64,000 nt of DNA from Microbacterium keratanolyticum. Its GTDB lineage: Bacteria > Actinomycetota > Actinomycetes > Actinomycetales > Microbacteriaceae. Under the pieces are notes generated by a model. That model did not search any database. It saw only the letters and a list, made by a program, of their open reading frames with translations, and was not told the origin of the DNA. Shown piece after piece: positions 54,645-63,047 of the stretch. The first letter of the stretch is position 1, and every line of letters begins with the position of its first letter. Location of the stretch: the NCBI RefSeq assembly GCF_016907255.1, contig NZ_JAFBBQ010000001.1, positions 1,674,001 through 1,738,000 on the forward strand, given 5' to 3'. The translations under genes and the position numbers were made by a program.

Positions 54645-54690
54645 TTTGGTACACGCAACAGAGAATTCGTGTACTTTTGGTACTTACCAA
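54645..54690. promoter_or_regulatory. MurR-type operator candidates
   Basis: TTGGTACTTACCAA (54677-54690) is a palindrome with a two-base centre. GTACACG (54649-54655) pairs with CGTGTAC (54668-54674). TTTGGTAC occurs directly at 54645-54652 and 54676-54683, 31 bases apart. The cluster starts 38 bases before the regulator's ATG and lies 80 bases before the binding-protein gene. Confidence 0.6.
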
Positions 54691-54772
54691 GACCAATGAT
54701 GTTCGCTGGCGACATGGCAGTAGCCGACCCGGCGCCGATGCGATGCATCCACAAGCCTGGAGGAAAACAGCA

Positions 54773-56326
54773 ATGAGCACAGCACGGCGGGCGTCATACG
54801 GCGCCATGACCGCGACGGGCATCGCTTTGGCGCTCGTCCTCACGGGATGCACGACGCCGACGTCGACTCCCGATGCCACCGAGACCGCAGCTGCCGGCGG
54901 CGACCTCGTCATCGGCGTCACCAGCGACCCGGACACCCTGTTCCCGTGGAAGGCCACGCAGTTCCAGGCCGTCAACGTCCTGCAGAACCTGTACGGCACC
55001 CTGACCGAGTTCGATGCCGACCTCAACGTCGTCCCCGGCCTCGCAGAGTCCTGGGATGTCTCCGAGGACGGCCTGACCGTCACCTTCACCCTGCGCAAGG
55101 GCGTCACCTTCGCCGACGGCAGCACCTTCGGCGCGGAGGATGTGAAGTTCTCGCTCGACGCGATCGCCGCAGAGGCCACCGCAGCCGTCGCGCGCAGCTC
55201 TCTCGCATCCGTCGCTGCGGTCGAGGCGACCGACGAGCACACCGTGACCCTGACCCTCAAAGCCCCGGATGCGGCGCTGCCCGCCAACCTCGCCGTCATC
55301 AACATGGCGATGCTGTCGTCGGATGACACCGAGGAGGCGCTGAACACGACGCCGAACGGCACTGGTCCTTTCGTCCTCGACGCACGCAAGCCCAGCCAGT
55401 CGATCACGCTCGCCAAGAACGACGAATACTGGGGCGACACCGCGCTCCTGGACACGGTCGAGTTCCGCGTGATCCCGGATGAGTCGTCCATCGTCTCGGC
55501 CATGCAGTCCGGCAACGTGCAGTTCGCCGTCTTCAACGACCCGCTGGTCGCGCAGACCGCAGAGGGCGCGAACGTCACCGTCGCGACCACTCCGCAGCTG
55601 AGCTACCACGCCCTGCAGCTCAACGCCGCACGCGGCGGTGCGCTGGCCGACGTGAACGTGCGCCTCGCGATGCAGTGCGCGATCGACCGCCAGGAAGTGC
55701 TCGACACGGCTGCTCTCGGCGAGGGTGAAGTCACCGGCCCGATCACGTCGCCGGCGTACAAGTCCGACCCCGACGCGCGTCCGTGCGCGACGAAGGATCT
55801 CGACAAGGCCGCCGAGTACCTGAAGAAGGCCGGCATGGCCGACGGCGTCACGATCAACGCGATCGTCTCGCAGGGTGAGTACGCGACCTCGGTCAACGAG
55901 GCGCAGAACCTCAAGGCACAGCTGGCTGACGCGAAGATCAACCTCGAGCTCGAGGTTCTCGAGTCGGGTGCGTTCGTGGACCGCTGGATCGCTGCCGACT
56001 TCGAAGCTGCTGTCGCGCTCAACGGCGGACGTCCCGACCCCGACGGCATGTACGGCCGTTACTTCACGAGCACGGGCAACCTGAACAAGGTCGCCGGATA
56101 CTCCTCGCCCGAGCTGGACGCCCTCTTCGCACAGGGCCGCGAGTCGTCTGACCCGGCCGAGCGCAAGAAGATCTACGCCGAGATCTCGGAGAACCTCGAG
56201 GACAACGCCGCCTGGATCTGGCTGTTCACCAGCTACACCTACACGGCAACGGCATCCACCGTCGACGGGTACGTCCCGATGGCGAACGGCTCGCTGCAGT
56301 TCCTGCGGACGACCTCCATCAAGTAG
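54773..56326 (+). CDS. ABC transporter substrate-binding lipoprotein, family 5 (peptide/muropeptide)
   Basis: The 517-residue protein has a lipoprotein signal with lipobox LVLTGC and a family 5 binding-protein body: DPDTLFPWKATQFQ, VPGLAESWDVSEDGLTVTFT, LRKGVTFADGSTFGAEDVKF and NVRLAMQCAIDRQEVLD. Family 5 proteins bind oligopeptides, dipeptides, opines or murein peptides. Association with murQ, anmK and an Ala-Glu epimerase suggests anhydro-MurNAc peptides. ATG at 54773 follows AGGAAAA. Confidence 0.9.
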   Translation: MSTARRASYGAMTATGIALALVLTGCTTPTSTPDATETAAAGGDLVIGVTSDPDTLFPWKATQFQAVNVLQNLYGTLTEFDADLNVVPGLAESWDVSEDGLTVTFTLRKGVTFADGSTFGAEDVKFSLDAIAAEATAAVARSSLASVAAVEATDEHTVTLTLKAPDAALPANLAVINMAMLSSDDTEEALNTTPNGTGPFVLDARKPSQSITLAKNDEYWGDTALLDTVEFRVIPDESSIVSAMQSGNVQFAVFNDPLVAQTAEGANVTVATTPQLSYHALQLNAARGGALADVNVRLAMQCAIDRQEVLDTAALGEGEVTGPITSPAYKSDPDARPCATKDLDKAAEYLKKAGMADGVTINAIVSQGEYATSVNEAQNLKAQLADAKINLELEVLESGAFVDRWIAADFEAAVALNGGRPDPDGMYGRYFTSTGNLNKVAGYSSPELDALFAQGRESSDPAERKKIYAEISENLEDNAAWIWLFTSYTYTATASTVDGYVPMANGSLQFLRTTSIK

Positions 56327-56332
56327 TACCCC

Positions 56333-56366
56333 AGGGGCGGCGCGGGCATCGGCCCGCGCCGCCCCT
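56333..56366 (+). promoter_or_regulatory. 15-bp hairpin between binding protein and permease genes
   Basis: AGGGGCGGCGCGGGC (56333-56347) pairs exactly with 56352-56366 around ATCG. It starts seven bases after the binding-protein stop and no U-tract follows. This is the usual place for a structure that stabilises the upstream mRNA and lowers readthrough into the permease genes. Confidence 0.7.
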
Positions 56367-56393
56367 CCCAACGACAGGCAACCACCCACGCGC

Positions 56394-57365
56394 ATGTTCA
56401 GACAGATCCTCCGCAACAGTGTGCTGCGCCGCATCCTCGCAGCACTCGGCACGCTTCTCGGCGTCGCCGTCTTCGTCTTCCTGATGCTCCGGGCCATCCC
56501 CGGAGACCAGATCAGTGCGGGCCTCGGCACCGAGGCGGCCGCCCTGACTCCGGCACAGCGCGCGGCGCTGGAGGCCTACTACGGTCTGGACCAGCCGCTC
56601 TTCGTGCAGTTCTTCTCGTGGCTGGGCAACATCTTCACCGGCAACCTCGGCTACTCGTCGCGGGCGCAGATGAGCGTGCTGGAGCTCACGGCCGACGCGC
56701 TCCCCGTGACATTGGAACTCGCGATCTTCTCGATCGTGATCGCGCTCGTCATCGGCATCCCGCTCGGCATGCTCTCGGCCTCGAAGCCGGACTCCTTCCG
56801 TGATGGCGCAGGGCAGGTCGTCGGACTTGCGGGCCTGTCGATCCCCGCCTTCCTTCTCGGCACCGCACTGCTCGCGGTGCTCGCCTCGTCCTTCGGCTTC
56901 AACCCGAACGGTCAGGGCTACGCCTACCTCTTCGAGAACCCGCTGCTGAACCTGCAGCAGATGCTGCTGCCGTCCTTCGTGCTCGGATTCGGCATCGCCG
57001 CTCCCATCATGCGCACCACACGCACGGCGGTCCTCGAGATCCGGGCCAACGACTTCATCCGCACCGCCCGCGCGAAGGGCGTCCCGCCGCGTCGCCTGCA
57101 GCTGCGTCACGTGCTCGGCAACGCGCTTGTCCCCATCGTCACGATGACGGGTCTGCAGTTCGGCTACCTGCTGGGTGGCGCCGTGGTGGTGGAGCAGATC
57201 TTCTCGCTCCCCGGCATCGGACGCCAGGTGCTGCTCGGCATCCAGCAGAAGGAGTACGCGCTCGTGCAGAGCACGGTGCTCGTGATCGCGCTCGCCTTCG
57301 TCATCGTCAACCTGCTCACCGACCTGCTCTACCGGGTCATCGATCCCCGGGTGCGTGCCGCATGA
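56394..57365 (+). CDS. ABC transporter permease, DppB type
   Basis: The 323-residue protein has six membrane segments. It begins with RRILAALGTLLGVAVFVFLM and LRAIPGDQI, typical of DppB/OppB, and has the ATPase-docking loop NDFIRTARAKGVPPRRLQLR. It pairs with the DppC-type protein that overlaps its stop by four bases. Confidence 0.92.
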   Translation: MFRQILRNSVLRRILAALGTLLGVAVFVFLMLRAIPGDQISAGLGTEAAALTPAQRAALEAYYGLDQPLFVQFFSWLGNIFTGNLGYSSRAQMSVLELTADALPVTLELAIFSIVIALVIGIPLGMLSASKPDSFRDGAGQVVGLAGLSIPAFLLGTALLAVLASSFGFNPNGQGYAYLFENPLLNLQQMLLPSFVLGFGIAAPIMRTTRTAVLEIRANDFIRTARAKGVPPRRLQLRHVLGNALVPIVTMTGLQFGYLLGGAVVVEQIFSLPGIGRQVLLGIQQKEYALVQSTVLVIALAFVIVNLLTDLLYRVIDPRVRAA

Positions 57366-58249
57366 CCGACATCTCGCAGACTCCCACACTGGCTCCGGGC
57401 GGCGGACGCACGATGGAGCGGGTTCGCCTGCTTCTGCGCAGCCGCAGCGGTCTGGCCGGTCTCATCATCGTCGTCGTGCTGGCGCTGCTCAGCCTCGTCT
57501 CGGCGTTCGGCCTCCTGCCGTTCGACCCGCTGGCGCAGGATCCGCCCTCGCGGCTGCAGGCCCCGAACGCGACACACTGGTTCGGCACGGATCAGTTCGG
57601 CCGCGACGTGTTCTCCCGCGTGGCCGCGGGTGTCGCCAACTCGGCGCTGATCTCGGTCGTCGCGGTCGCCTTCGCGACGGTCGTCGGAACGGTCTGCGGT
57701 CTCATCGCCGGCTTCTACCGCGGTTTCTCGGACGGTGCGATCACCGCGGTGACGAATGTGCTGTTCGCGTTCCCCCCGCTGCTGCTCGCCCTGTCGCTGG
57801 CGTCGGTGTTCGACCGCAACTGGTTCACGATCGCCGTGGCCATCGCGATCGTGTACGTGCCGATCTTCATCCGCGTCACGCGCGGTCCGGTGCTCTCGCT
57901 GCGTGAGGTCGAGTACGTCAAGGCCGCCAAGAGCACGGGGCAGAGCCGGATGGCGACGATGTTCCGCCACGTGCTGCCGAACATCACGTCGATCATCATC
58001 GTGCAGGTCACACTGTCGCTGTCGTGGGCCGTGCTGACCGAGGCATCCCTGAGCTTCCTCGGCCTCGGCACCCCGCCGCCGGCGCCGTCGCTCGGCTCGA
58101 TGATCTTCGAGGCGCGCACGCTCGTGACGATCGCGCCCTGGACCATGATCGCTCCCGGCGTCGTCGTGGTGCTCCTCGTCGTCGGACTCAACCTGCTGGG
58201 CGACGGGCTGCGCGACAGCCTCGACCCGCGCAACAGGGGGAAGCGATGA
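57362..58249 (+). CDS. ABC transporter permease, DppC type
   Basis: The 295-residue protein has the DppC N-terminal extension, a first helix (LAGLIIVVVLALLSLVSAF), HWFGTDQFGRDVFSRVAAG and the docking loop EVEYVKAAKSTGQSRMATMF. It overlaps both dppB-like and murQ genes by four bases, so transport and catabolism are coupled at translation. Confidence 0.92.
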   Translation: MTDISQTPTLAPGGGRTMERVRLLLRSRSGLAGLIIVVVLALLSLVSAFGLLPFDPLAQDPPSRLQAPNATHWFGTDQFGRDVFSRVAAGVANSALISVVAVAFATVVGTVCGLIAGFYRGFSDGAITAVTNVLFAFPPLLLALSLASVFDRNWFTIAVAIAIVYVPIFIRVTRGPVLSLREVEYVKAAKSTGQSRMATMFRHVLPNITSIIIVQVTLSLSWAVLTEASLSFLGLGTPPPAPSLGSMIFEARTLVTIAPWTMIAPGVVVVLLVVGLNLLGDGLRDSLDPRNRGKR

Positions 58250-59151
58250 CCGTCGAGAACCTCGGCGCGCTGGCGACGGAGTCCGTCGACCCCCGCTACG
58301 CGCGGATCGACCAGATGAGCGTCGCGGAGCTCGCACAGACGATGAACGAGGCGGATGCGACTGTCCCCGCCGCCGTGCAGCGCGCGCTGCCGCAGATCGT
58401 CCCCGCGATCGAGGCGACCGCCGAGCGGATGTCGCAGGGCGGGCGTCTCGTCTACGTCGGTGCGGGCACGCCTGGGCGGATCGGCATCCTCGACGCCTCC
58501 GAGTGCCCTCCGACGTTCAGCACGCCGCCCGGCCTGGTCTTCGCGATCATGGCGGGTGGGCCGGGTGCGATCGTCACGCCCGTCGAAGGTGCGGAGGACG
58601 ACGCGGATGCTGGTGCCGCGGCGATCGACGAGGCCGAGATCACACCCTTGGATACCGTGATCGGCATCGCGTCCAGCGGCCGCACGCCCTACGTCGTCGC
58701 GGCGGTGCGCCGTGCACGTGAGCGCGGTGCACTGACGGTCGGGCTCTCGTGCAACACCGGGGTGATCCTGAGTGACGCGGCCGAGCACGGCATCGAAGTC
58801 GAGGTCGGACCGGAGGTGCTCTCCGGGTCCACCCGACTGAAGTCGGGCACCGCCCAGAAGCTGGTGCTCAACATGTTCTCGACGATCGCGATGGTGCGCC
58901 AGGGCAAGGCCTATGGCAACCTCATGGTCGATCTCAAGGCGACGAACCACAAGCTGCGTGAGCGGGCCATCCGTATGGTGCAGACGATCGCCGACGTCGA
59001 TCGGGAGACCGCGGTCGACGCGCTGGAGCGCGCCGACTACGACGTCAAGATCGCATCCATCATGATCCGGCGCGGCGAGGATCTCACCGCCGCAACGATT
59101 CGACTCGCAGACGCCGACGGGCGACTGCGCGCAGCACTGGAGGAGAGCTGA
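58246..59151 (+). CDS. murQ: N-acetylmuramic acid 6-phosphate etherase
   Basis: The 301-residue SIS-domain enzyme splits MurNAc-6-P into GlcNAc-6-P and lactate. Signatures are GGRLVYVGAGTPGRIGILDA, SECPPTF, MAGGPGAIVTPVEGAEDD, IGIASSGRTPYVV, and GSTRLKSGTAQKLVLNMFST. Length and motifs match MurQ closely. It lies directly after the transporter permeases and shares one base with anmK, consistent with consecutive steps. Confidence 0.95.
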   Translation: MTVENLGALATESVDPRYARIDQMSVAELAQTMNEADATVPAAVQRALPQIVPAIEATAERMSQGGRLVYVGAGTPGRIGILDASECPPTFSTPPGLVFAIMAGGPGAIVTPVEGAEDDADAGAAAIDEAEITPLDTVIGIASSGRTPYVVAAVRRARERGALTVGLSCNTGVILSDAAEHGIEVEVGPEVLSGSTRLKSGTAQKLVLNMFSTIAMVRQGKAYGNLMVDLKATNHKLRERAIRMVQTIADVDRETAVDALERADYDVKIASIMIRRGEDLTAATIRLADADGRLRAALEES

Positions 59152-60341
59152 TGCGGGTACTGGGACTCATCTCGGGAACGTCTCACGACGGCATCGATGC
59201 GGCCGTCGTCGATTTCGTGACCAGCGCCGGCTTCGCATCCGAGGGCGTCGAGCTCAGCGGCACCGTCCTCGCGGCCACGAGCGTCCCCTACGCCCCGGAG
59301 CTGCGCGCGCGACTGATCGCCGCGCTCCCGCCCGCGCAGACGACGCTCGCGGAGGTCGCAGAGCTTGACACTCTGATCGGCCAGGCGTTCGCGGAGGTGG
59401 CAGCCGATATGGCCGCCCAGGTCGGCGGAGTGGACGCCGTCTGCTCGCACGGGCAGACCGTGTACCACTGGGTGGAGGGCGCACACGCGCTGGGAACCCT
59501 GCAGATCGGCCAGCCGGCGTGGATCGCCGAGCGCGTCGGTGCGCCGGTCGTCTCCGACATCCGCATCCGCGACATCACCGTCGGCGGACACGGCGCACCG
59601 CTGGTCTCATTCCTCGACGAGCTGCTGCTGCGTGCACGCGCCGGCACGTCGGCCGCACTGAACCTGGGCGGCATCTCCAACATGACGGTCGTGAGCGACA
59701 AGGGTCTGTACGCCTATGACGTGGGACCTGCGAACGCGCTCGTCGACGCCATGATCGTCGAGCACGGTCTGAACGACCTGGGCTATGACGAAGACGCTCG
59801 CGTTGCGCGCACGGGAACCGTCGACGACGCGCTGCTGACGGCCATGCTCGCCGACCCGTACTACGCACTGACCCCGCCGAAGAGCACGGGCAAGGAACAT
59901 TTCCACCTGGCCTACGTGCAGTCGCATCTCGCCGCGCAGGGCCGGGAGATCCCGGTCGCCGACGTCATCCGCACGCTCACCGAGCTGACGGTGCGCACGG
60001 TCGCTCGTGACGTGCAGGCGGCGGGCATCAGCTTCCTCGCCGTGTCGGGGGGCGGATGCCGGAACCCGCTGATCCTCGACGGGCTGCGTGCCGCGCTTCC
60101 CGACACCGAGGTGGTGCTCGCCGACGAGCTCGGCGCTCCGGCGGATGACAAGGAAGCGATCCTTCTGGCGCTCATCGGCTGGTGCACGATGCACGGTGTT
60201 TCCGCGATCGTTCCCGGGGGAACCGGAGCGCGCGAGCCCCGCATCCTCGGCACGATCACCCCGGGCGCAGGCCCCCTCGTGATGCCCGAGATCATCGCCG
60301 GTCTCACCTCCCTCTCGCTGCAGGCGGCGTCGGCATCATGA
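59151..60341 (+). CDS. anmK: anhydro-N-acetylmuramic acid kinase
   Basis: The 396-residue ASKHA-fold kinase hydrolyses the 1,6-anhydro ring and phosphorylates anhydro-MurNAc to MurNAc-6-P. Motifs include LGLISGTSHDGIDAAVVDF, the catalytic-region sequence CSHGQTVYH, LGGISNMTVV, YDVGPANALVDAMI and SGGGCRNPLI. It produces the MurQ substrate and probably the effector of the RpiR regulator. Confidence 0.93.
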   Translation: MRVLGLISGTSHDGIDAAVVDFVTSAGFASEGVELSGTVLAATSVPYAPELRARLIAALPPAQTTLAEVAELDTLIGQAFAEVAADMAAQVGGVDAVCSHGQTVYHWVEGAHALGTLQIGQPAWIAERVGAPVVSDIRIRDITVGGHGAPLVSFLDELLLRARAGTSAALNLGGISNMTVVSDKGLYAYDVGPANALVDAMIVEHGLNDLGYDEDARVARTGTVDDALLTAMLADPYYALTPPKSTGKEHFHLAYVQSHLAAQGREIPVADVIRTLTELTVRTVARDVQAAGISFLAVSGGGCRNPLILDGLRAALPDTEVVLADELGAPADDKEAILLALIGWCTMHGVSAIVPGGTGAREPRILGTITPGAGPLVMPEIIAGLTSLSLQAASAS

Positions 60342-60829
60342 CGCTCGAGGTGCGCCGAGCGACCCCGGACGATCTGTCCGGGGTGCTCGGCGTGTTCCTC
60401 GGATGCTGGCGGGAGAGCTATCAGGGAATCCTCCCGGAGCACTCGATCACCGAGATGACAGATGAGCGCGCGGAGGCGCTGTGGTGTCGTGTGCTCGCCG
60501 ACCCTGTGGGGGTCGTGCTCGTCGCGGTCCGCGAGGGTGAGATCGTCGGCATCACCCGCTATGCGCTCGGCGACGACGGGGAGGGTGCCGTGCACTCGCT
60601 CTACGTGTCGCCGCGGGCCCACGGCGGCGGCATCGGGCGGCAGCTTCTGACCGCGGCGGTCGACGCGATGGCGGCCGCGGGGTCGACCTACGCACGGCTC
60701 TGGGTCTTCGCGTCCAACGCCCCCTCGATCGGCTTCTACGAGAAGCAGGGCTGGGTCGCAGACGGCACGACCCGCACACAGGACGAGTTCGGCGCGCTCG
60801 AGCAGCGGATGCGGCGGGAGCTGACATGA
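60338..60829 (+). CDS. GNAT-family N-acetyltransferase
   Basis: The 163-residue protein starts LEVRRATPDDLSGVLGVFLG and has the acetyl-CoA motif VSPRAHGGGIGRQLLTAAVD and the C-terminal APSIGFYEKQGWV. It overlaps anmK and the epimerase gene by four bases each. Acceptor is unknown; an amino sugar, a diaminopimelate-containing peptide or an amino acid from the pathway are possible. Confidence 0.87.
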   Translation: MTLEVRRATPDDLSGVLGVFLGCWRESYQGILPEHSITEMTDERAEALWCRVLADPVGVVLVAVREGEIVGITRYALGDDGEGAVHSLYVSPRAHGGGIGRQLLTAAVDAMAAAGSTYARLWVFASNAPSIGFYEKQGWVADGTTRTQDEFGALEQRMRRELT

Positions 60830-61962
60830 GCGTCATCGAGCGTGTACGCGTGCTGCGTGTGCCGGTGCGGCTCTCGCGCCCCTTCATCACAAACGTTCGC
60901 CGCGCTGATCAGATCGACGTCGTGCTCATCGAGGCCACAGATGCCGACGGCCGCATCGGGTGGGGCGAGGCCGCGGCGAGCTGGCGTGTCACGGGAGAGA
61001 GCCCAGAGAGTGTGGCTGCCGCGGTGCTCGGTCCCCTCGGTGACGCGGTACTCGGTCAGTCCGCCCGCGAGCCGTCGACGATCGACGCACTGCAGGCATC
61101 CGTGTGGGGCAACGCGGCCGCACGCAGCGCCGTGGAGTGCGCTGTGCTCGATCTGGACGCCCAGCAGCAGGGGCTTCCGCTGGTTCCGTCTCCGGAGACG
61201 GATGCCGCGCCGCGTCGCATCCGCACCGACATGACGCTCTCGGCTGCGGCCCCCGCCGAACTCGCGGAGCGCGCGACCGCGCACGTGTCCGACGGATTTC
61301 GCTGCCTGAAGGTCAAGGCCTCGGCAGGAACCGACACGGTGGCGGGGCTTCGCGCGATCCGGGCCGCGGTCGGGGAGAGCATCGAGCTGCGAGTCGACGC
61401 GAATCAGGCCTGGGACGCCCACACCGCCATCCGCATCATCCATGAGAGCGAAGACGCCGGACTGGCGCTCGCTTTCGTGGAGCAGCCGGTGGCCGCGCAT
61501 GACCTCGACGCGCTCGCGCAGGTCGCCGGCGCCGTCTCGACGCCGATCATGGCTGACGAGTCCGTGCGCACGGCACGCGACGTGCGCGCCATCGCCGATC
61601 GCGGTGCCGCTGCCCTCGTCAACATCAAGCTGGCCAAGACCGGCGGGCTCCGTGAAGCGCAGGCTGCCGCGCGGACGGCCCAGGAAGCCGGACTCGGCGT
61701 GGTCTTCGGCTGCATGATGGAGGCGCACGTCGGCGTGAGCGCGGCGGCGCAGCTCGCTGCGGCTCTGTCGCCGGACGTGGTGCACGATCTGGACGCGGCA
61801 CAGTGGCTGCGCACATCTCCGGTGATCGGAGGCGCCGTGTTCGACGCGGACGAGATCATCCTGCCCGCGGGTAGCGGACTCGGCATCGCGGGACTCGTCG
61901 CCGACGCCGAGGCTGTCGTGCTCGCAGATGTGCGGGCATCGTCACGGGGGAGGATCGCATGA
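60826..61962 (+). CDS. enolase-superfamily enzyme, L-Ala-D/L-Glu epimerase-like
   Basis: The 378-residue protein has the MLE-subgroup catalytic layout: K-x-K in CLKVKAS, metal ligands Asp in LRVDANQAW, Glu in FVEQPV and Asp-Glu in MADES, and the second lysine in NIKLAKTGG. The N-terminal capping domain contains IGWGEAAAS. Dipeptide epimerases of this type convert L-Ala-D-Glu from murein peptides to L-Ala-L-Glu; gene context supports that activity. It overlaps neighbours on both sides. Confidence 0.85.
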   Translation: MSVIERVRVLRVPVRLSRPFITNVRRADQIDVVLIEATDADGRIGWGEAAASWRVTGESPESVAAAVLGPLGDAVLGQSAREPSTIDALQASVWGNAAARSAVECAVLDLDAQQQGLPLVPSPETDAAPRRIRTDMTLSAAAPAELAERATAHVSDGFRCLKVKASAGTDTVAGLRAIRAAVGESIELRVDANQAWDAHTAIRIIHESEDAGLALAFVEQPVAAHDLDALAQVAGAVSTPIMADESVRTARDVRAIADRGAAALVNIKLAKTGGLREAQAAARTAQEAGLGVVFGCMMEAHVGVSAAAQLAAALSPDVVHDLDAAQWLRTSPVIGGAVFDADEIILPAGSGLGIAGLVADAEAVVLADVRASSRGRIA

Positions 61963-63047
61963 GCGCAGGATCCGCCCTCACTGCCGTCCTCGCCCACCCC
62001 GCCGCGCCCCTCGGTGCTGTCGTCGGTGTGGACTCTTCGGCCGGACGCGGTATCGCCGTCGGCGGCGCGGCGACCCTGGACGGCCTCGCCGTCACACGTG
62101 AGACCTCCTTCGACCTCGCCTCGGTCACGAAGGTGGTGGGGACGACGACGGCCGTGCTGCGGCTGGTGCACCTCGGCCTGCTGCGCCTCGATGATCCGGT
62201 GTCCCGGTTCCTGCCGGACGCGCCATGCGCCCCCGGAACGACCGTGCGTCACCTCCTGCTGCACAGGGCCGGACTCTGGGAGTGGCAGCCGCTCTACTTC
62301 GCCGACACCGACCCCTTCGTCACGATCGCCGCCCTCCCGCCGAGATACGCCCTCGACGAGGGCAGGCACTACTCGGATCTCGGGTTCCAGCTGCTGGGCC
62401 GTGTCATCGCGCAGGCATCCGCCGCTCCGCTCGACCAGGCCGTCCGCGCGCTCGTCACAGAGCCCCTCGGACTGGCCCGCACGGCCTTCGGCCCGGTCGA
62501 CGCACCCGTGGCTTCGAGCGCCCTCGGAGACGGCGCAGAACAGCAGATGACCCGCACCGGCATCCCGTACCCGATCCTGATCGACGATCCGGGCTTCGCC
62601 TGGCGCGACAGCGAGATCACCGGCGTCGCCAACGACGGCAACTGCTTCCACGCCTTCGGCGGCATCGCCGGACACGCGGGGCTCTTCAGTACCGTCGATG
62701 ACCTCCTCACTCTCGGTGCTGCGCTCGCCGCACCCGAGGAGAACGCCGACCTCTGGCATCCGGATCTCGTCGCCGAATTCTTCCGCGATGGCCCCGACGA
62801 GGGCCAGGCGATCGGGTGGCGATCCGAGAACGTCGTCATCGATGGGCGCGAAGAGCGGATGCTGTGGCACCCCGGATTCACCGGCTGCGCCCTCGGCATC
62901 GTCCCCGCTCTGCGCACCACCGCCGTCCTGCTGAGCAACAGACTTCTCGCCACCGAACCCGTGCCGACCCAGACGCTCTGGCACGCCGCACTTCCCGAAC
63001 TCCTCGGCGGACGCACCGCCACCGAAGAAAGAACGACAACATCATGA
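61959..63047 (+). CDS. beta-lactamase-fold serine hydrolase, possible muropeptide amidase
   Basis: The 362-residue protein has the class C/AmpC-type motif SVTK (Ser-x-x-Lys) in FDLASVTKVVGTTTAVLRL, HLLLHRAGLWEW, and YSDLGFQLLG where YSD takes the Tyr-x-Asn place. It has no signal peptide, so it should act in the cytoplasm. In Bacillus murein-recycling clusters a related hydrolase (AmiE/YbbE) cleaves MurNAc from the peptide; a similar role is inferred here. It overlaps both neighbours by four bases. Confidence 0.82.
   Translation: MSAGSALTAVLAHPAAPLGAVVGVDSSAGRGIAVGGAATLDGLAVTRETSFDLASVTKVVGTTTAVLRLVHLGLLRLDDPVSRFLPDAPCAPGTTVRHLLLHRAGLWEWQPLYFADTDPFVTIAALPPRYALDEGRHYSDLGFQLLGRVIAQASAAPLDQAVRALVTEPLGLARTAFGPVDAPVASSALGDGAEQQMTRTGIPYPILIDDPGFAWRDSEITGVANDGNCFHAFGGIAGHAGLFSTVDDLLTLGAALAAPEENADLWHPDLVAEFFRDGPDEGQAIGWRSENVVIDGREERMLWHPGFTGCALGIVPALRTTAVLLSNRLLATEPVPTQTLWHAALPELLGGRTATEERTTTS

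Noticed and set aside
54794..56530. 578-codon minus-strand open frame over the family 5 binding protein
   Set aside because: The plus-strand protein has a signal peptide and family motifs; the other is its shadow.
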